A stretch of 56,388 bases of DNA. Source: 2-01-FULL-49-22 sp040879175. GTDB lineage: Bacteria; Patescibacteriota; Saccharimonadia; Saccharimonadales; UBA10212. The stretch covers positions 1 through 56,388 of the forward strand of contig JBBDKW010000018.1 in the NCBI GenBank assembly GCA_040879175.1. Direction: 5' to 3'. The notes under the pieces were generated by a model, which was not told the origin of the DNA, did not search any database, and worked only from the letters and a program-made list of their open reading frames with translations. The stretch's first letter is position 1, and each line of letters starts with the position of its first letter. Positions 30,227 to 40,300 of the stretch are shown in pieces. The translations under genes and the position numbers were made by a program.

Positions 30227-32311
30227 CTCCCCTGATTTGGCGATGATGTTTTCGGCAACATTCGGCGGCACATCGGCGTAATGGTCAAGCTCCATTGTGC
30301 TCGAAGCCCGCCCCTGGGTCATACTGCGTAGATTTGTTGTGTAACCAAACATCTCGCCCAAAGGTACGAAAGCAGTTATCTGCTTTATGCCGGGGTTTAA
30401 GTCTTCCATACTTTCAATCCGGCCGCGCTTGGAATTCAAATCGCCAATTACGTCACCCATAAAATCTTCCGGCGTGATAGCCACCAGCTTCATAATCGGT
30501 TCCAGCAACACCGGATTAGCTCTTTTAACAGCGTCTTGCAATGCGGCGCTGCCGGCGATCTTGAAGGCTACTTCTGATGAGTCGACCTCATGGTAACTGC
30601 CATCATACAACTCGACCTTAACATCAACCACCGGATATCCGGCAATCACGCCGTTAGCCATCGCCTCCTCAATTCCGGCTCTGACAGCCGGAATAAACTC
30701 AGCCGGTATGACGCCGCCTCTGATGCTGTTGATAAATTCAAAGCCTTCGCCGGCTTCGTTTTGTGAAATCCGCAGCCAGCAATGGCCATACTGGCCGCGG
30801 CCGCCGGTCTGGCGGATGTACTTTCCTTCGGCTTCGACGCCGTCTTTGCGGATGGTTTCGCGGTAAGCCACCTGTGGCTGGCCAACGTTGGCATCAACCG
30901 TGAACTCGCGCTTCATCCTATCGACGATAATCTCAAGATGCAACTCCCCCATTCCGGAAATAATCGTTTGCCCGGTCTCGTGGTCGACTTTGATTCTGAA
31001 TGTTGGATCCTCCTCAGCCAGCCTGGTGAGCGCTTGGCTCATCTTTTCCTGGTCGGCCTTAGTCTTCGGCTCGATGGCAATACTGACCGGCGGTTCGGGA
31101 AAGTGAATGCTCTCAAGCAAAATCGGTTTGTTGGCATCCGAAAGCGTGTTTCCGGTTGTCGTGCCTTTAAGGCCCACGATGGCGGCGATATCGCCGGCCT
31201 CAATTTCCGTCACATCCTCACGCTTATCGGCGTGCAGGCGAACGATGCGACCAACTCGTTCTCTTTCACCTGTCGAGCTGTTATAGACGTAACTGCCGGC
31301 AGTGATTTTGCCGGAATAAGTCCTGAAGAACACCAGTTTGCCGACAAATGGGTCGGTGGCAACCTTAAAGGCCAGTGCTGCAAACGGCTCAGACACATCC
31401 GGCTTACGCTCAACCTCTTCGCCGTTTTTCGGGTTTGCACCCCAAGTACTGCCGCGGTCTAGCGGGCTGGGCAAAAAGTCATTGATGGCATCGAGTAGCT
31501 TTTCGACGATAACGCCACGGCCATCGCCGCCGCTTACGGCAAAGAACTGACCCGATAAAACAGCTTTGCGGATAGCCAGGCGGATTTCGTCTTCGCTCAA
31601 GCTTTCTTCTCCCTCTTCGAGGTACTTCTCCAGCAAAGCATCGTCCGATTCGACAGCCGCTTCAATAAGTAGATGCCGGTAGCGTTCGGCTTTTTCTTTC
31701 ATATCATCAGGAATCTCACCCTCGACCAGCTCTTTGTCGTGATACTCGTTGTAGGTGTAGGACTTCATATTTATCAGGTTTACTACGCCTTTCACTGATT
31801 GCTCAAAGCCGATGGGCAGATGGATGGGGTGCGCTCGCCGGTTTAGACGCTGGTGGATGCTCTCGAGGCTTTTATAAAAATCGCCGCCGGTCTGATTGAT
31901 TTTGTTGATAAAACAGATGCGCGGCACATTGTATTTGTCAGCTTGGCGCCAGACGGTTTCTGACTGGCTTTCAACGCCCATCTTGCCGTCAAAAACCACT
32001 ACCGTGCCATCGAGCACCCGTAGCGACCGTTCCACCTCGACCGTAAAATCAATATGCCCGGGTGTATCGATGATGTTGATTTTATGGTCTTTCCAAAAAC
32101 AGGTTACGGCGGCGGCCGTAATGGTGATGCCGCGCTCTTTTTCCTGGGCCATCCAGTCGGTAGTAGTCTCGCCCTTATGAACTTCGCCGATTTTGTGCTT
32201 TAAGCCAGTGCGATACAAAATACCTTCGGTAGTGGTAGTTTTTCCAGCGTCAATATGAGCAATAATTCCGATGTTCCTAACCTGTTCTAATGCGTATTTC
32301 TTGTCAGCCAT
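30224..32311 (-). CDS. fusA: Elongation factor G with altered G4 motif
   Basis: EF-G drives translocation and ribosome recycling. The 695-residue protein has all five domains: AHIDAGKTT (G1), ERGITITAAA (G2), DTPGHIDFT (G3), and domain IV with its HSVDS-like loop YHEVDSSEVAFKIA. The G4 motif, which is NKxD in nearly all translational GTPases, reads NKIN here (residues 136-139, codon AAT for the last). That Asp normally recognises guanine. The EF-Tu of the same window has the normal NKMD. The start overlaps the unknown gene upstream by 8 bases. Confidence 0.97.
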   Translation of the reverse strand: MADKKYALEQVRNIGIIAHIDAGKTTTTEGILYRTGLKHKIGEVHKGETTTDWMAQEKERGITITAAAVTCFWKDHKINIIDTPGHIDFTVEVERSLRVLDGTVVVFDGKMGVESQSETVWRQADKYNVPRICFINKINQTGGDFYKSLESIHQRLNRRAHPIHLPIGFEQSVKGVVNLINMKSYTYNEYHDKELVEGEIPDDMKEKAERYRHLLIEAAVESDDALLEKYLEEGEESLSEDEIRLAIRKAVLSGQFFAVSGGDGRGVIVEKLLDAINDFLPSPLDRGSTWGANPKNGEEVERKPDVSEPFAALAFKVATDPFVGKLVFFRTYSGKITAGSYVYNSSTGERERVGRIVRLHADKREDVTEIEAGDIAAIVGLKGTTTGNTLSDANKPILLESIHFPEPPVSIAIEPKTKADQEKMSQALTRLAEEDPTFRIKVDHETGQTIISGMGELHLEIIVDRMKREFTVDANVGQPQVAYRETIRKDGVEAEGKYIRQTGGRGQYGHCWLRISQNEAGEGFEFINSIRGGVIPAEFIPAVRAGIEEAMANGVIAGYPVVDVKVELYDGSYHEVDSSEVAFKIAGSAALQDAVKRANPVLLEPIMKLVAITPEDFMGDVIGDLNSKRGRIESMEDLNPGIKQITAFVPLGEMFGYTTNLRSMTQGRASSTMELDHYADVPPNVAENIIAKSGE

Positions 32312-32564
32312 AGCTATAAAAACTCTCTTCAGATTCTTCGAGATATGCTTCCACGGCCGCTACTACTGCCTTAGTGGGTAAGTGGTTGGGAATATAGAAC
32401 TTTCTTTCCTCGACTTGCACCCAATAGGCATGACCGCCTAGGTCCTCTAGTCCTTTATGCTCGCTTACTCTCCCCCCAAGTCCCCTATATAAAAAATCTT
32501 TATCCCTCCAATGTATGTCAAATATAAGAGGTTCTTCTTGGCCAGATGTTTCGTGGTTCCCCAT
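32304..32564 (-). CDS. Unknown 86-residue protein between rpsG and fusA
   Basis: I do not recognise it. The ATG at 32564 (peptide MGNHETSGQEEPLIFDIHWR) lies 7 bases after the rpsG stop; a longer version would overlap rpsG. It is acidic, with aromatic residues in the middle (HAYWVQVEERKFYIPNHLP) and an acidic helix at the end. It overlaps the fusA start by 8 bases. No membrane segment or known motif is visible. Confidence 0.6.
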   Translation of the reverse strand: MGNHETSGQEEPLIFDIHWRDKDFLYRGLGGRVSEHKGLEDLGGHAYWVQVEERKFYIPNHLPTKAVVAAVEAYLEESEESFYSYG

Positions 32565-32571
32565 TACTAAA

Positions 32572-33051
32572 TTAGCTCCGGGCGAAGTGGGCGAAGGCAC
32601 GGTTAGCCTCGGCCATACGGTGGGTGTCTTCTTTTTTCTTCACTGCCGCACCACCACTGTTATAAGCGTCAACCAGCTCTGCGGCAATACGATCTTCCAT
32701 ACTCATACCTTTACGCTCGCGGGCGGCAGCCACAAACCACATTATTGCTAAGTGTTGCTGCCTCTGGCCTTTTACTTCGAAAGGAATCTGGTAATTAGCA
32801 CCGCCGACGCGCCGTGAGCGTGTCTCTAAGTGTGGTGAGATATTTTTCATCGCCTGTTCAAAGACTTCTAAAGGGTTTTGTACCTTGAGCCGGCCGGCAG
32901 CTTTTTGCATACCGTTATAAACCAACCGCTCGGCCAGTTGTTTTTTACCTTCCTGCATCACGCGGTTAATAAGCTTAGCCACGGCCGTGCTGTTATAAAT
33001 TCGGTCTGGTTCGGCCGGTCGAATAAGCGACTTGGTTACCTTTCGAGGCAT
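32572..33051 (-). CDS. rpsG: Ribosomal protein uS7
   Basis: S7 starts assembly of the small-subunit head and lies near the E site. The 159-residue protein starts PRKVTKSLIRPAEPDRIYNS and has KNISPHLETRSRRVGGANYQ and the end RMAEANRAFAHFARS. It lies 5 bases after rpsL. Confidence 0.97.
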   Translation of the reverse strand: MPRKVTKSLIRPAEPDRIYNSTAVAKLINRVMQEGKKQLAERLVYNGMQKAAGRLKVQNPLEVFEQAMKNISPHLETRSRRVGGANYQIPFEVKGQRQQHLAIMWFVAAARERKGMSMEDRIAAELVDAYNSGGAAVKKKEDTHRMAEANRAFAHFARS

Positions 33052-33056
33052 TGAGT

Positions 33057-33467
33057 TTATCTGCCCCTCTTGGTGCCGTATTTGCTGCGGCCCTTTTTAC
33101 GGTCTTGGACACCCTGCAAATCTAAATTACCCCTAACGATGTGGTAACGGACACCAGGAAGGTCTTTTACTCGGCCGCCGCGAACCAAAACAACAGCGTG
33201 CTCCTGCAAGTTGTGGCCTTCGCCGCCAATATAGGCCCAAACCTCCTGGCCGGTAGTTAGACGGACGCGAGCGACTTTACGCAGCGCCGAGTTTGGCTTC
33301 TTGGGAGTTTTTGTGGTAACTCGAATACAAACTCCGCGCTTAAACGGCGCGGACTTCTCGTAGCTGACAGTTTTTAGGTTATTGACCACGCGGTTCAAGG
33401 CCGGCGACGCCGACCTTTTGGCGGCCTTCTTGCGTGATTTACGGATTAACTGATTGACAGTAGGCAT
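33057..33467 (-). CDS. rpsL: Ribosomal protein uS12
   Basis: S12 lies at the decoding centre. The 136-residue protein has TPKKPNSALRKVARVRLTTG, with the Lys whose change gives streptomycin resistance in other bacteria still wild type, and VKDLPGVRYHIVRG. The ATG has AGGAGA 8 bases upstream; that site sits in the 3' arm of a weak hairpin CCTAA/TTAGG. Confidence 0.97.
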   Translation of the reverse strand: MPTVNQLIRKSRKKAAKRSASPALNRVVNNLKTVSYEKSAPFKRGVCIRVTTKTPKKPNSALRKVARVRLTTGQEVWAYIGGEGHNLQEHAVVLVRGGRVKDLPGVRYHIVRGNLDLQGVQDRKKGRSKYGTKRGR

Positions 33468-33539
33468 ACAAAAGCTCTCCTAAGAAATTAGGCTATCGAT
33501 TTACCTCTAACCTTAACGAATATTTTAGCATCTTAACTC

Positions 33540-36500
33540 CTAAGAGGCAACTTCTTGGTCTTCTTGTAGGCCCGAACGGGCTCCGGTGCCGACAGGTATC
33601 AATCGACCCAGGATAACGTTCTCTTTAAGGCCATATAGATGATCAACCCGTCCACTGGTAGCCGCCGAGATTAGAACCCTTGTTGTGTCCTGGAATGACG
33701 CCGCCGACAAGAAGGATTCGGTGCTCAGAGAAGCTTTGGTAATTCCAAGCAACAGCTGGGTGTATTTAGCCGGACTTTTTTTAGTCTTTATCAACTCGCC
33801 ATTGACCTCGTCCACCGACCATTTGCTTACAACGTCACCGGTGATGAATTTGCTGTCGCCGGAATCTTCGATCTGGACGCGGCTAAACATCTGGCGGATG
33901 ATAACTTCCAGGTGCTTATCGGCAATTGTCTGACCTTGACTGGCAAAGATGTAGAGCACTTCGTTCATTATGTAACGCTGAGTCTCCTCGATGCCTCGCA
34001 GGCGCATTAAATCGTGCAGGTTTATCGAACCATTGGTTAGGCGGGCGCCAGCCTCAACATAATCGCCATCAGCCACCACCAACTGCCTGAAGCTCGGTAT
34101 TTCGTAGCGCATAATGCTTTTGGCCGTCGGGGCGACCGTAATAGAAGTCTTGTCAACGCTCACTTTACCGGTAAACGGAGCGGTAATCGGCTGAGAGCCG
34201 TCATCGTTGGCAGCTATCATATCGCCAAGCTCAACTTCATCGCCATCAGCCACTTTGGCCAGCCTTTCGCCGAGCTCGAACGAAACTTTCTTCTGTTTCT
34301 TGGCGGTAACTTGGACTATGTACTGTTCGTCTTCTTCCCAGACATTGGTTATACCACTGATATCGGATAGGTAGGCCTGGCCTTTCGGGGTCCTGACCTC
34401 CAAAAGTTCTTCAACACGCGTTAAACCTTGTGTCACGTCGTCACCGGCAGTTACGGCCCCTGCGCGGTGCTTGGAATCCAGCGATAGCTGGGTACCCGGC
34501 TCGCCGATACTTTGGGCAGCAATAACGCCCACCGGATGGTCGCTGGCTACCAGCTCACCGGTGGCTAAATCAACGCCATACGATTTTCGGGTGATACCAC
34601 GAGAAGTGGTACAGCTTAACACGCTCATTACTTTGATGCTTTCGATGGACTCGTCGGCCGAGATGGCCTTAGCCGCGCTGTGAGACATTAATTCGCCGCG
34701 CTTAATGTACCTCTTAGCACTTTCAGCGGCGTATCGTCCTTCCAGCCTTTGGCCAAAATCTGTGCCTACAAATTCGGAATCGGCGCGGTACAGCGGAAAG
34801 CCGGGGTCGTCATCGTCTTCATCAACCGTGAATACATCCTGTGCAACATCCACCAGGCGGCGGGTGAGGTAGCCTGAGTCGGCGGTTCTAAGAGCAATAT
34901 CAACCAGCGACTTACGAGTTCCGCGGGTAGCCGTAAAGTACTCCAGCGGGTCGAGGCCGTATTTGTAGTTACTGCGCACTGGTAGCTCCATGGCGCGACC
35001 GGTAGCATCTGCCCGGATACCAATCATACCGACCGAGTCTTTCATCTGGCTTAAATTACCCCGGGCGCCCGATGCAATTGCTATAGACATAGTATTTTCT
35101 TCGGTAGCAAACTGCTGCGCCAACGCCTTTTCTACTGCAGCATCAACATCTGTCCAAGCCTCAATTGTCAAACGGTAGCGCTCATCATCGGTGATAAAGC
35201 CATCGTTAAACTGCCGGCTTATTTCAGACGCCTTCTTTTCGCCGACATCAACAATTTGGTCCAGATCTTTAAGATCCTGCAAGTCCTCCATGCCGATAGA
35301 TAAGCCCGAGAAGGTGGCATACTTAAAGCCGAGATCCTTTAGATCGTCGGCTATGCGGGCCGTTTCCTCCTGCCCATACCGTTGATAGGTTAAGCCCATC
35401 ACCTGGTCTAATTTCTTACTGGTCATCGGCTCGTTTTGGAATGGGAAATCTTCAGGAAAAATTTCATTAAATAGCAGGCGGCCGAGAGTCGTTTCGCGCT
35501 GCTCGTCCCGGAACGGTACCTTTACCGGTGTTTGTAGCATGATTTTGCCGGCGTCAAAAGCCATCAGGGCTTCATCAAGGCCCAAAAATGATCTTGGTGC
35601 TTGAGAGACCATTGCTTTTCGCTGATAAGTTAAGTAGTAACAGCCAAGTACGATATCCAGTCCGACATACAAAATGGGCGAACCATCAGCCGGTTTAAGC
35701 AGGTTTTTATTAGAAGCCATTATTCGGTGGGCCTCGGCTTGGGCTTCCTCAGATAGCGGCAGGTGGACAGCCATCTGGTCGCCGTCAAAGTCGGCGTTAA
35801 AGCCCTTACACACCAGTGGATGCAGCTGGATGGCCTTGCCTTCAATCAGCACCGGCTGGAAAGCCTGGATACTCAGCCGGTGCAGGCTTGGCGCACGGTT
35901 CAAAAGCACGAATTTATCTTTAATCACTTCATCGAGCGCATCCCAGACTACGCTGTCGCCGGATTCTATCATTCGGGTGGCGCTGCGGATATTGTGCGCC
36001 AGCTCTTGGTCAATCAGGCGGCCGATAACAAAGGGTTTGAACAGCTCAAGGGCCATAGTTTTAGGCAGGCCGCATTGGTACATCTTAAGTTCGGGGCCGG
36101 AGACGATGACGCTACGGCCAGAATAATCGACTCTTTTGCCGAGCAGATTCTGGCGAAAACGGCCTTGCTTGCCTCTGAGCATATCGCTTAGGCTCTTTAA
36201 GCGCCGTCTTTGGCCGGTGGCCGCTACCGCTCTACCAGAACGGGCGCTACTGTTATCAACCAGGGCATCAACTGCCTCTTGTAGCATTCGCTGCTCGTTG
36301 CGGCGAATAACCTCGGGCGCGTTAAGCTCAATCAGCTTCTTTAGCCGATTATTGCGGTTGATGACACGCCGGTATAGGTCATTGAGGTCTGATGTGGCGA
36401 ACCGCCCTCCCGTTAGCTGGACCATTGGCCGCAGGTCCGGCGGAATAACCGGTAGGACGCTCAAACACATGCTACTAGGCTTAATCCCGGCGCGGTGCAT

Positions 36501-37355
36501 GCTCTCGAGCAGCCGCAGCCGCTTCATAATTTTTTTCTTGCGTTGGCCCTTAGCCTCTTCGGCTTCTTTAGTCAAGGATTTTATAAGCTTGGGCAGGTCA
36601 ACGTCATCAAGCAGTTCCTTCAATGCACCGCCGCCCATACCAACGCTAATCGCCGACTGCAACTCAGAAGGCAAGTTGCGATAATCGGTTTCAGACAGCA
36701 AGTTTAGTTTTTCCAGAGCGCTTAGTTGGTTGCGGAATTCCTCGGCCGCGGCCGCCAAGCCTTCGAGTTCTTTTGTTTGGCCTTCAGCCAAAGCTCGTAC
36801 ATCGGCATTCTTTTTGGCGGCATCTTTCTCGTAACGCTGCTTAATTTTGGCTTCCTTGGCCTTGAAATCGGCCTCGCGGTCGGCGGCTACTTTATCTTTC
36901 TTATCTTTATCAACACTTTTGATAATGTAGCTGGCAAAGTAGGCTACCCGCTCCAAATTTTTAACCGTCATACCAAGCAGCAGGCCGATCGCTGAAGGCG
37001 TGCCGCGTAAAAACCAGATGTGGGCTACCGGTGATGCCAGATTGATATGCCCCATTCGTTCACGCCGGACGATGCTGCGGGTAACTATCTCGCCGCGCTT
37101 ATCAACAGCCATATCGCGGCTGCGGATACCCTTGTAGCGGGCATCGTGCGGGTTGATATCTTTGACCGGCCCGAAAATCCGCTCATCAAACAGGCCGTCG
37201 CGCTCCGGTTTTTGCGTCCGGTAGTTGATGGTTTCAGGTTTGGTGACTTCGCCGTAGCTCCATTCTAAAATGTCTTCCGGGCTGGCAATGGCCAGTCTTA
37301 CGGCGTCAAAGTCGCTGATGTTGGTACCTCTGCCCCTGGTGCTGTAATTGCGCAT
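33540..37355 (-). CDS. rpoC: RNA polymerase beta' subunit, zinc sites and trigger-loop signature altered
   Basis: Beta' holds the catalytic magnesium site; NADFDGDQM is intact (residues 520-528). Three departures stand out. The N-terminal zinc ribbon (about residues 57-90) has no Cys: the segment GLFDERIFGPVKD continues INPHDARYKG where CxC should lie. The second zinc site is also lost: SCTTSRGITRKSYG keeps one of the Cys residues. The trigger loop reads GTQLSLDSKH (residues 954-963) where almost all bacteria have GTQLTMRTFH. The length (1271) and collinearity with the family are otherwise normal. It starts one base after rpoB. Confidence 0.97.
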   Translation of the reverse strand: MRNYSTRGRGTNISDFDAVRLAIASPEDILEWSYGEVTKPETINYRTQKPERDGLFDERIFGPVKDINPHDARYKGIRSRDMAVDKRGEIVTRSIVRRERMGHINLASPVAHIWFLRGTPSAIGLLLGMTVKNLERVAYFASYIIKSVDKDKKDKVAADREADFKAKEAKIKQRYEKDAAKKNADVRALAEGQTKELEGLAAAAEEFRNQLSALEKLNLLSETDYRNLPSELQSAISVGMGGGALKELLDDVDLPKLIKSLTKEAEEAKGQRKKKIMKRLRLLESMHRAGIKPSSMCLSVLPVIPPDLRPMVQLTGGRFATSDLNDLYRRVINRNNRLKKLIELNAPEVIRRNEQRMLQEAVDALVDNSSARSGRAVAATGQRRRLKSLSDMLRGKQGRFRQNLLGKRVDYSGRSVIVSGPELKMYQCGLPKTMALELFKPFVIGRLIDQELAHNIRSATRMIESGDSVVWDALDEVIKDKFVLLNRAPSLHRLSIQAFQPVLIEGKAIQLHPLVCKGFNADFDGDQMAVHLPLSEEAQAEAHRIMASNKNLLKPADGSPILYVGLDIVLGCYYLTYQRKAMVSQAPRSFLGLDEALMAFDAGKIMLQTPVKVPFRDEQRETTLGRLLFNEIFPEDFPFQNEPMTSKKLDQVMGLTYQRYGQEETARIADDLKDLGFKYATFSGLSIGMEDLQDLKDLDQIVDVGEKKASEISRQFNDGFITDDERYRLTIEAWTDVDAAVEKALAQQFATEENTMSIAIASGARGNLSQMKDSVGMIGIRADATGRAMELPVRSNYKYGLDPLEYFTATRGTRKSLVDIALRTADSGYLTRRLVDVAQDVFTVDEDDDDPGFPLYRADSEFVGTDFGQRLEGRYAAESAKRYIKRGELMSHSAAKAISADESIESIKVMSVLSCTTSRGITRKSYGVDLATGELVASDHPVGVIAAQSIGEPGTQLSLDSKHRAGAVTAGDDVTQGLTRVEELLEVRTPKGQAYLSDISGITNVWEEDEQYIVQVTAKKQKKVSFELGERLAKVADGDEVELGDMIAANDDGSQPITAPFTGKVSVDKTSITVAPTAKSIMRYEIPSFRQLVVADGDYVEAGARLTNGSINLHDLMRLRGIEETQRYIMNEVLYIFASQGQTIADKHLEVIIRQMFSRVQIEDSGDSKFITGDVVSKWSVDEVNGELIKTKKSPAKYTQLLLGITKASLSTESFLSAASFQDTTRVLISAATSGRVDHLYGLKENVILGRLIPVGTGARSGLQEDQEVAS

Positions 37356-37356
37356 T

Positions 37357-40300
37357 TTAGGCTTTCTCCCCAGTCAAATCGTCTTCGGTCGGAAGGCCTG
37401 CCTGTCCGGTGGGCAGGCTTATGGTGGCGTCTCCAGCCCCCACTGATGCATCAGCCAATGAAATATCATTAACGATTGACCCAGCGGCTATTTCAGATTG
37501 GTTAGCGACATCTTGAGGGGCGGCGACGGTCGGGGTGTGCTTGGCCTCGTATTTGATGTTTTCCGCCAAAATCTCTTCGGCATCGATAACCTTGCCCTTT
37601 TCCATCAGGTCGACCTTCAGACCAAGGCCCTGCAACTCTTTGACTAAAACATTGAAGCTTTCCGGCACTTTCGGCCCCTGAATCTCCGTGCCTTTGATAA
37701 TGCTCTCATAAGCCTTGGCACGGCCATAGACATCGTCAGATTTGATAGTTAGCATTTCCTGCAGCGTGTGAGCGGCGCCGTAGGCCTCAAGCGCCCAAAC
37801 TTCCATCTCGCCGAAGCGCTGGCCGCCGTTTTGGGCTTTACCACCTAGCGGTTGCTGGGTCACCATCGTGTAGGGTCCGGTGCTGCGGGCGTGGATTTTG
37901 TCGGTCACCATATGGTTGAGCTTGATAATGTACATATAGCCAACGGTTGTACGCTCGCGGAAGGGCTCGCCGGTGCGGCCATCGTAAAGCTGTTGTTTAC
38001 CATCTTCGGGCAGGGCGGCGTCTTTCAGTAGTTGTTTGATCTTAGCTATCGGCACGCCATTGAATGCCGGGCTGGCGACCCTGATGCCCAGGGCGTAAGC
38101 CGCCATTCCAAGATGGGTTTCAAACAGTTGGCCGATATTCATACGCGATGGCACGCCGAGAGGGTTAAGGATAATATCAACCGGCTTACCATCATCTGTA
38201 AATGGCATATCCTCGGCCGGCAGGATGCGGGCAATTACGCCCTTGTTTCCGTGGCGGCCACCGAGTTTGTCGCCGACCGAGATCTTCCTCATCTGGGCCA
38301 CGAATACTTGGATTTGCATTATTACTCCGGCTTTAAGTTCGTGTCCGGAAGCTCTTGAAAACACCTTTACACCGACAACCTTGCCGTGGCGGCCTGGGCT
38401 CATACGCTGCGATGTATCCCGTACTTCTTTAGCTTTTTCGCCGAATATCGCCCTTAACAATCTCTCTTCGCTAGAGAGTTCCTGCTCACCCTTGGGTGTG
38501 ATTTTGCCGACTAAAATGTCGCCTGGATGCACCTCGGCGCCAATGCGCACAATGCCGTCCTCATCCAGGTGCCGCAGGGCGTCCTCTGAGACATTGGGTA
38601 TATCGCGTGTGACTATCTCCGGGCCGAGCTTGGTTTCACGCACCTCGGTCATAAAGTCGACGATATGGATGGATGTCAGCGAGTCATCTTCCACTAATCG
38701 GCGAGAGATGATGATGGCATCCTCGAAGTTATAGCCCGACCACGGCATAAATGCCACCAGCAGATCCTTGCCAAGCGCTAGCTCCCCTCCGGCGATGCTC
38801 ATTCCTTCGATTATCGGCTGGCTGGCTTTAACCTTATCGCCGGAATCAACCGTTACGATTTGATTGATAGAGCTACCTTCATTACTGCGAACGAAATGCA
38901 CGGGATTATAGGTGACTCTCTTGCCAGTTTTATACCTGATAACGACTTCGTCAGAGGCTGCTTTGAGCACTTGGCCGTCGTCCTCGGCCAAGATCATCTG
39001 GCCGGTATTACGGGCCACTACCGATTCGAAACCCGTGCCGACGATCGGTGCTTCTGATTTAATCAGCGGCACTGCCTGGCGCTGCTGGTTGGAGCCCATC
39101 AATGAACGCAAGACGTAGTTTTTCTCAATGAAGGGAATTAATCCGGCGCTGCTACCGATGGTCTGGGAGCGGCTGGCATCCATATGGGTGACTTCGTTGG
39201 CGTCAACTTCACCGGGGTTTAGCCGTACACGGACACTAGTACGGGCCTCTGTGAAATAGCCGTTGGCATCTACCTCATTGCCGGCACCGGCAATGATGGC
39301 TTGTTCTTCTTCTGCAGCATCCAAAAAGACAATTTCATTTGTCAATTTGGCTTTGACCGGCCAGCTTTTTCGCTCTTTGACCGCCGCCAACTTTTTGGCA
39401 GCGGCAGGGGTTATGACCGCGCCGCGTTTGACAATTATGGTGCCCCGGGCGTTCTTCAAATCAGCGGCAGCGATGTGACCGGCGGCCTGCTTGGCAGTAA
39501 CGGCGTTGATGACTCTTCGGTAAGGAGTCTCGATAAAGCCGTATTCGTTAATCCGGGCGTAGCTGGCAAGGTTGAGCACCAGGCCGATGTTGGCGCCTTC
39601 GGGTGTTTCTACCGGACAGATCCGGCCGTAGTGCGTAGCGTGGGCATCGCGCACCTCAAAACCGGCTCGCTCGCGCGAAAGCCCGCCGGGACCCATCGAG
39701 CTTAGGCGACGCTTATGCGCCAGCTCTGAAAGCGGGTTGATCTGATCCATAAATTGGCTCAACTGGGATGATGCAAAGAATTCACGCACTGCCGCCACCA
39801 CCGGCCGGGCGTTAATCAGTTGTGCCGGTGTGACGGTCTCGATTTCGCTCATGCTCATCCGATCTTTGGCGTTGCGCTCCATCCGCAGCAATCCGATGCG
39901 GAATTGCCGTTGTACCAGCTCACCGACCAGCTTAACGCGGCGGTTGGCCAGCGAATCAATTTCATCAGCCGGCTCATGGGTGTTATTAAGCCTGATAATT
40001 TCGGCGATTATAGCTTTAAGGTCCTCAATTCTGACCACCCGATTTTTGGTAGTGTTAGGTACATCAAGATCTAACCGCTTATTGATTTTGTAACGGCCAA
40101 CGCGTCCGAAATCAAAGCGCTTAAAGTTATAAAGCATATTCTCAATTAGGGAACGGGCGTTGTCGACGGTTGCCAGATCGCCTGGACGCAGGCGGCGATA
40201 AACCTCAATCAAAGCTTCGTTGGAGCTGCCGGCCGGGTCTTTTTCAAATGTGGCATCAATGTAGTTAATCTCACCTTGGTCAACGTGGGTGAAGGTTTGC

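Noticed and set aside
30782..31462. Plus-strand frame of 226 codons opposite fusA
   Set aside because: It is antisense to highly conserved EF-G sequence and has no start signals.
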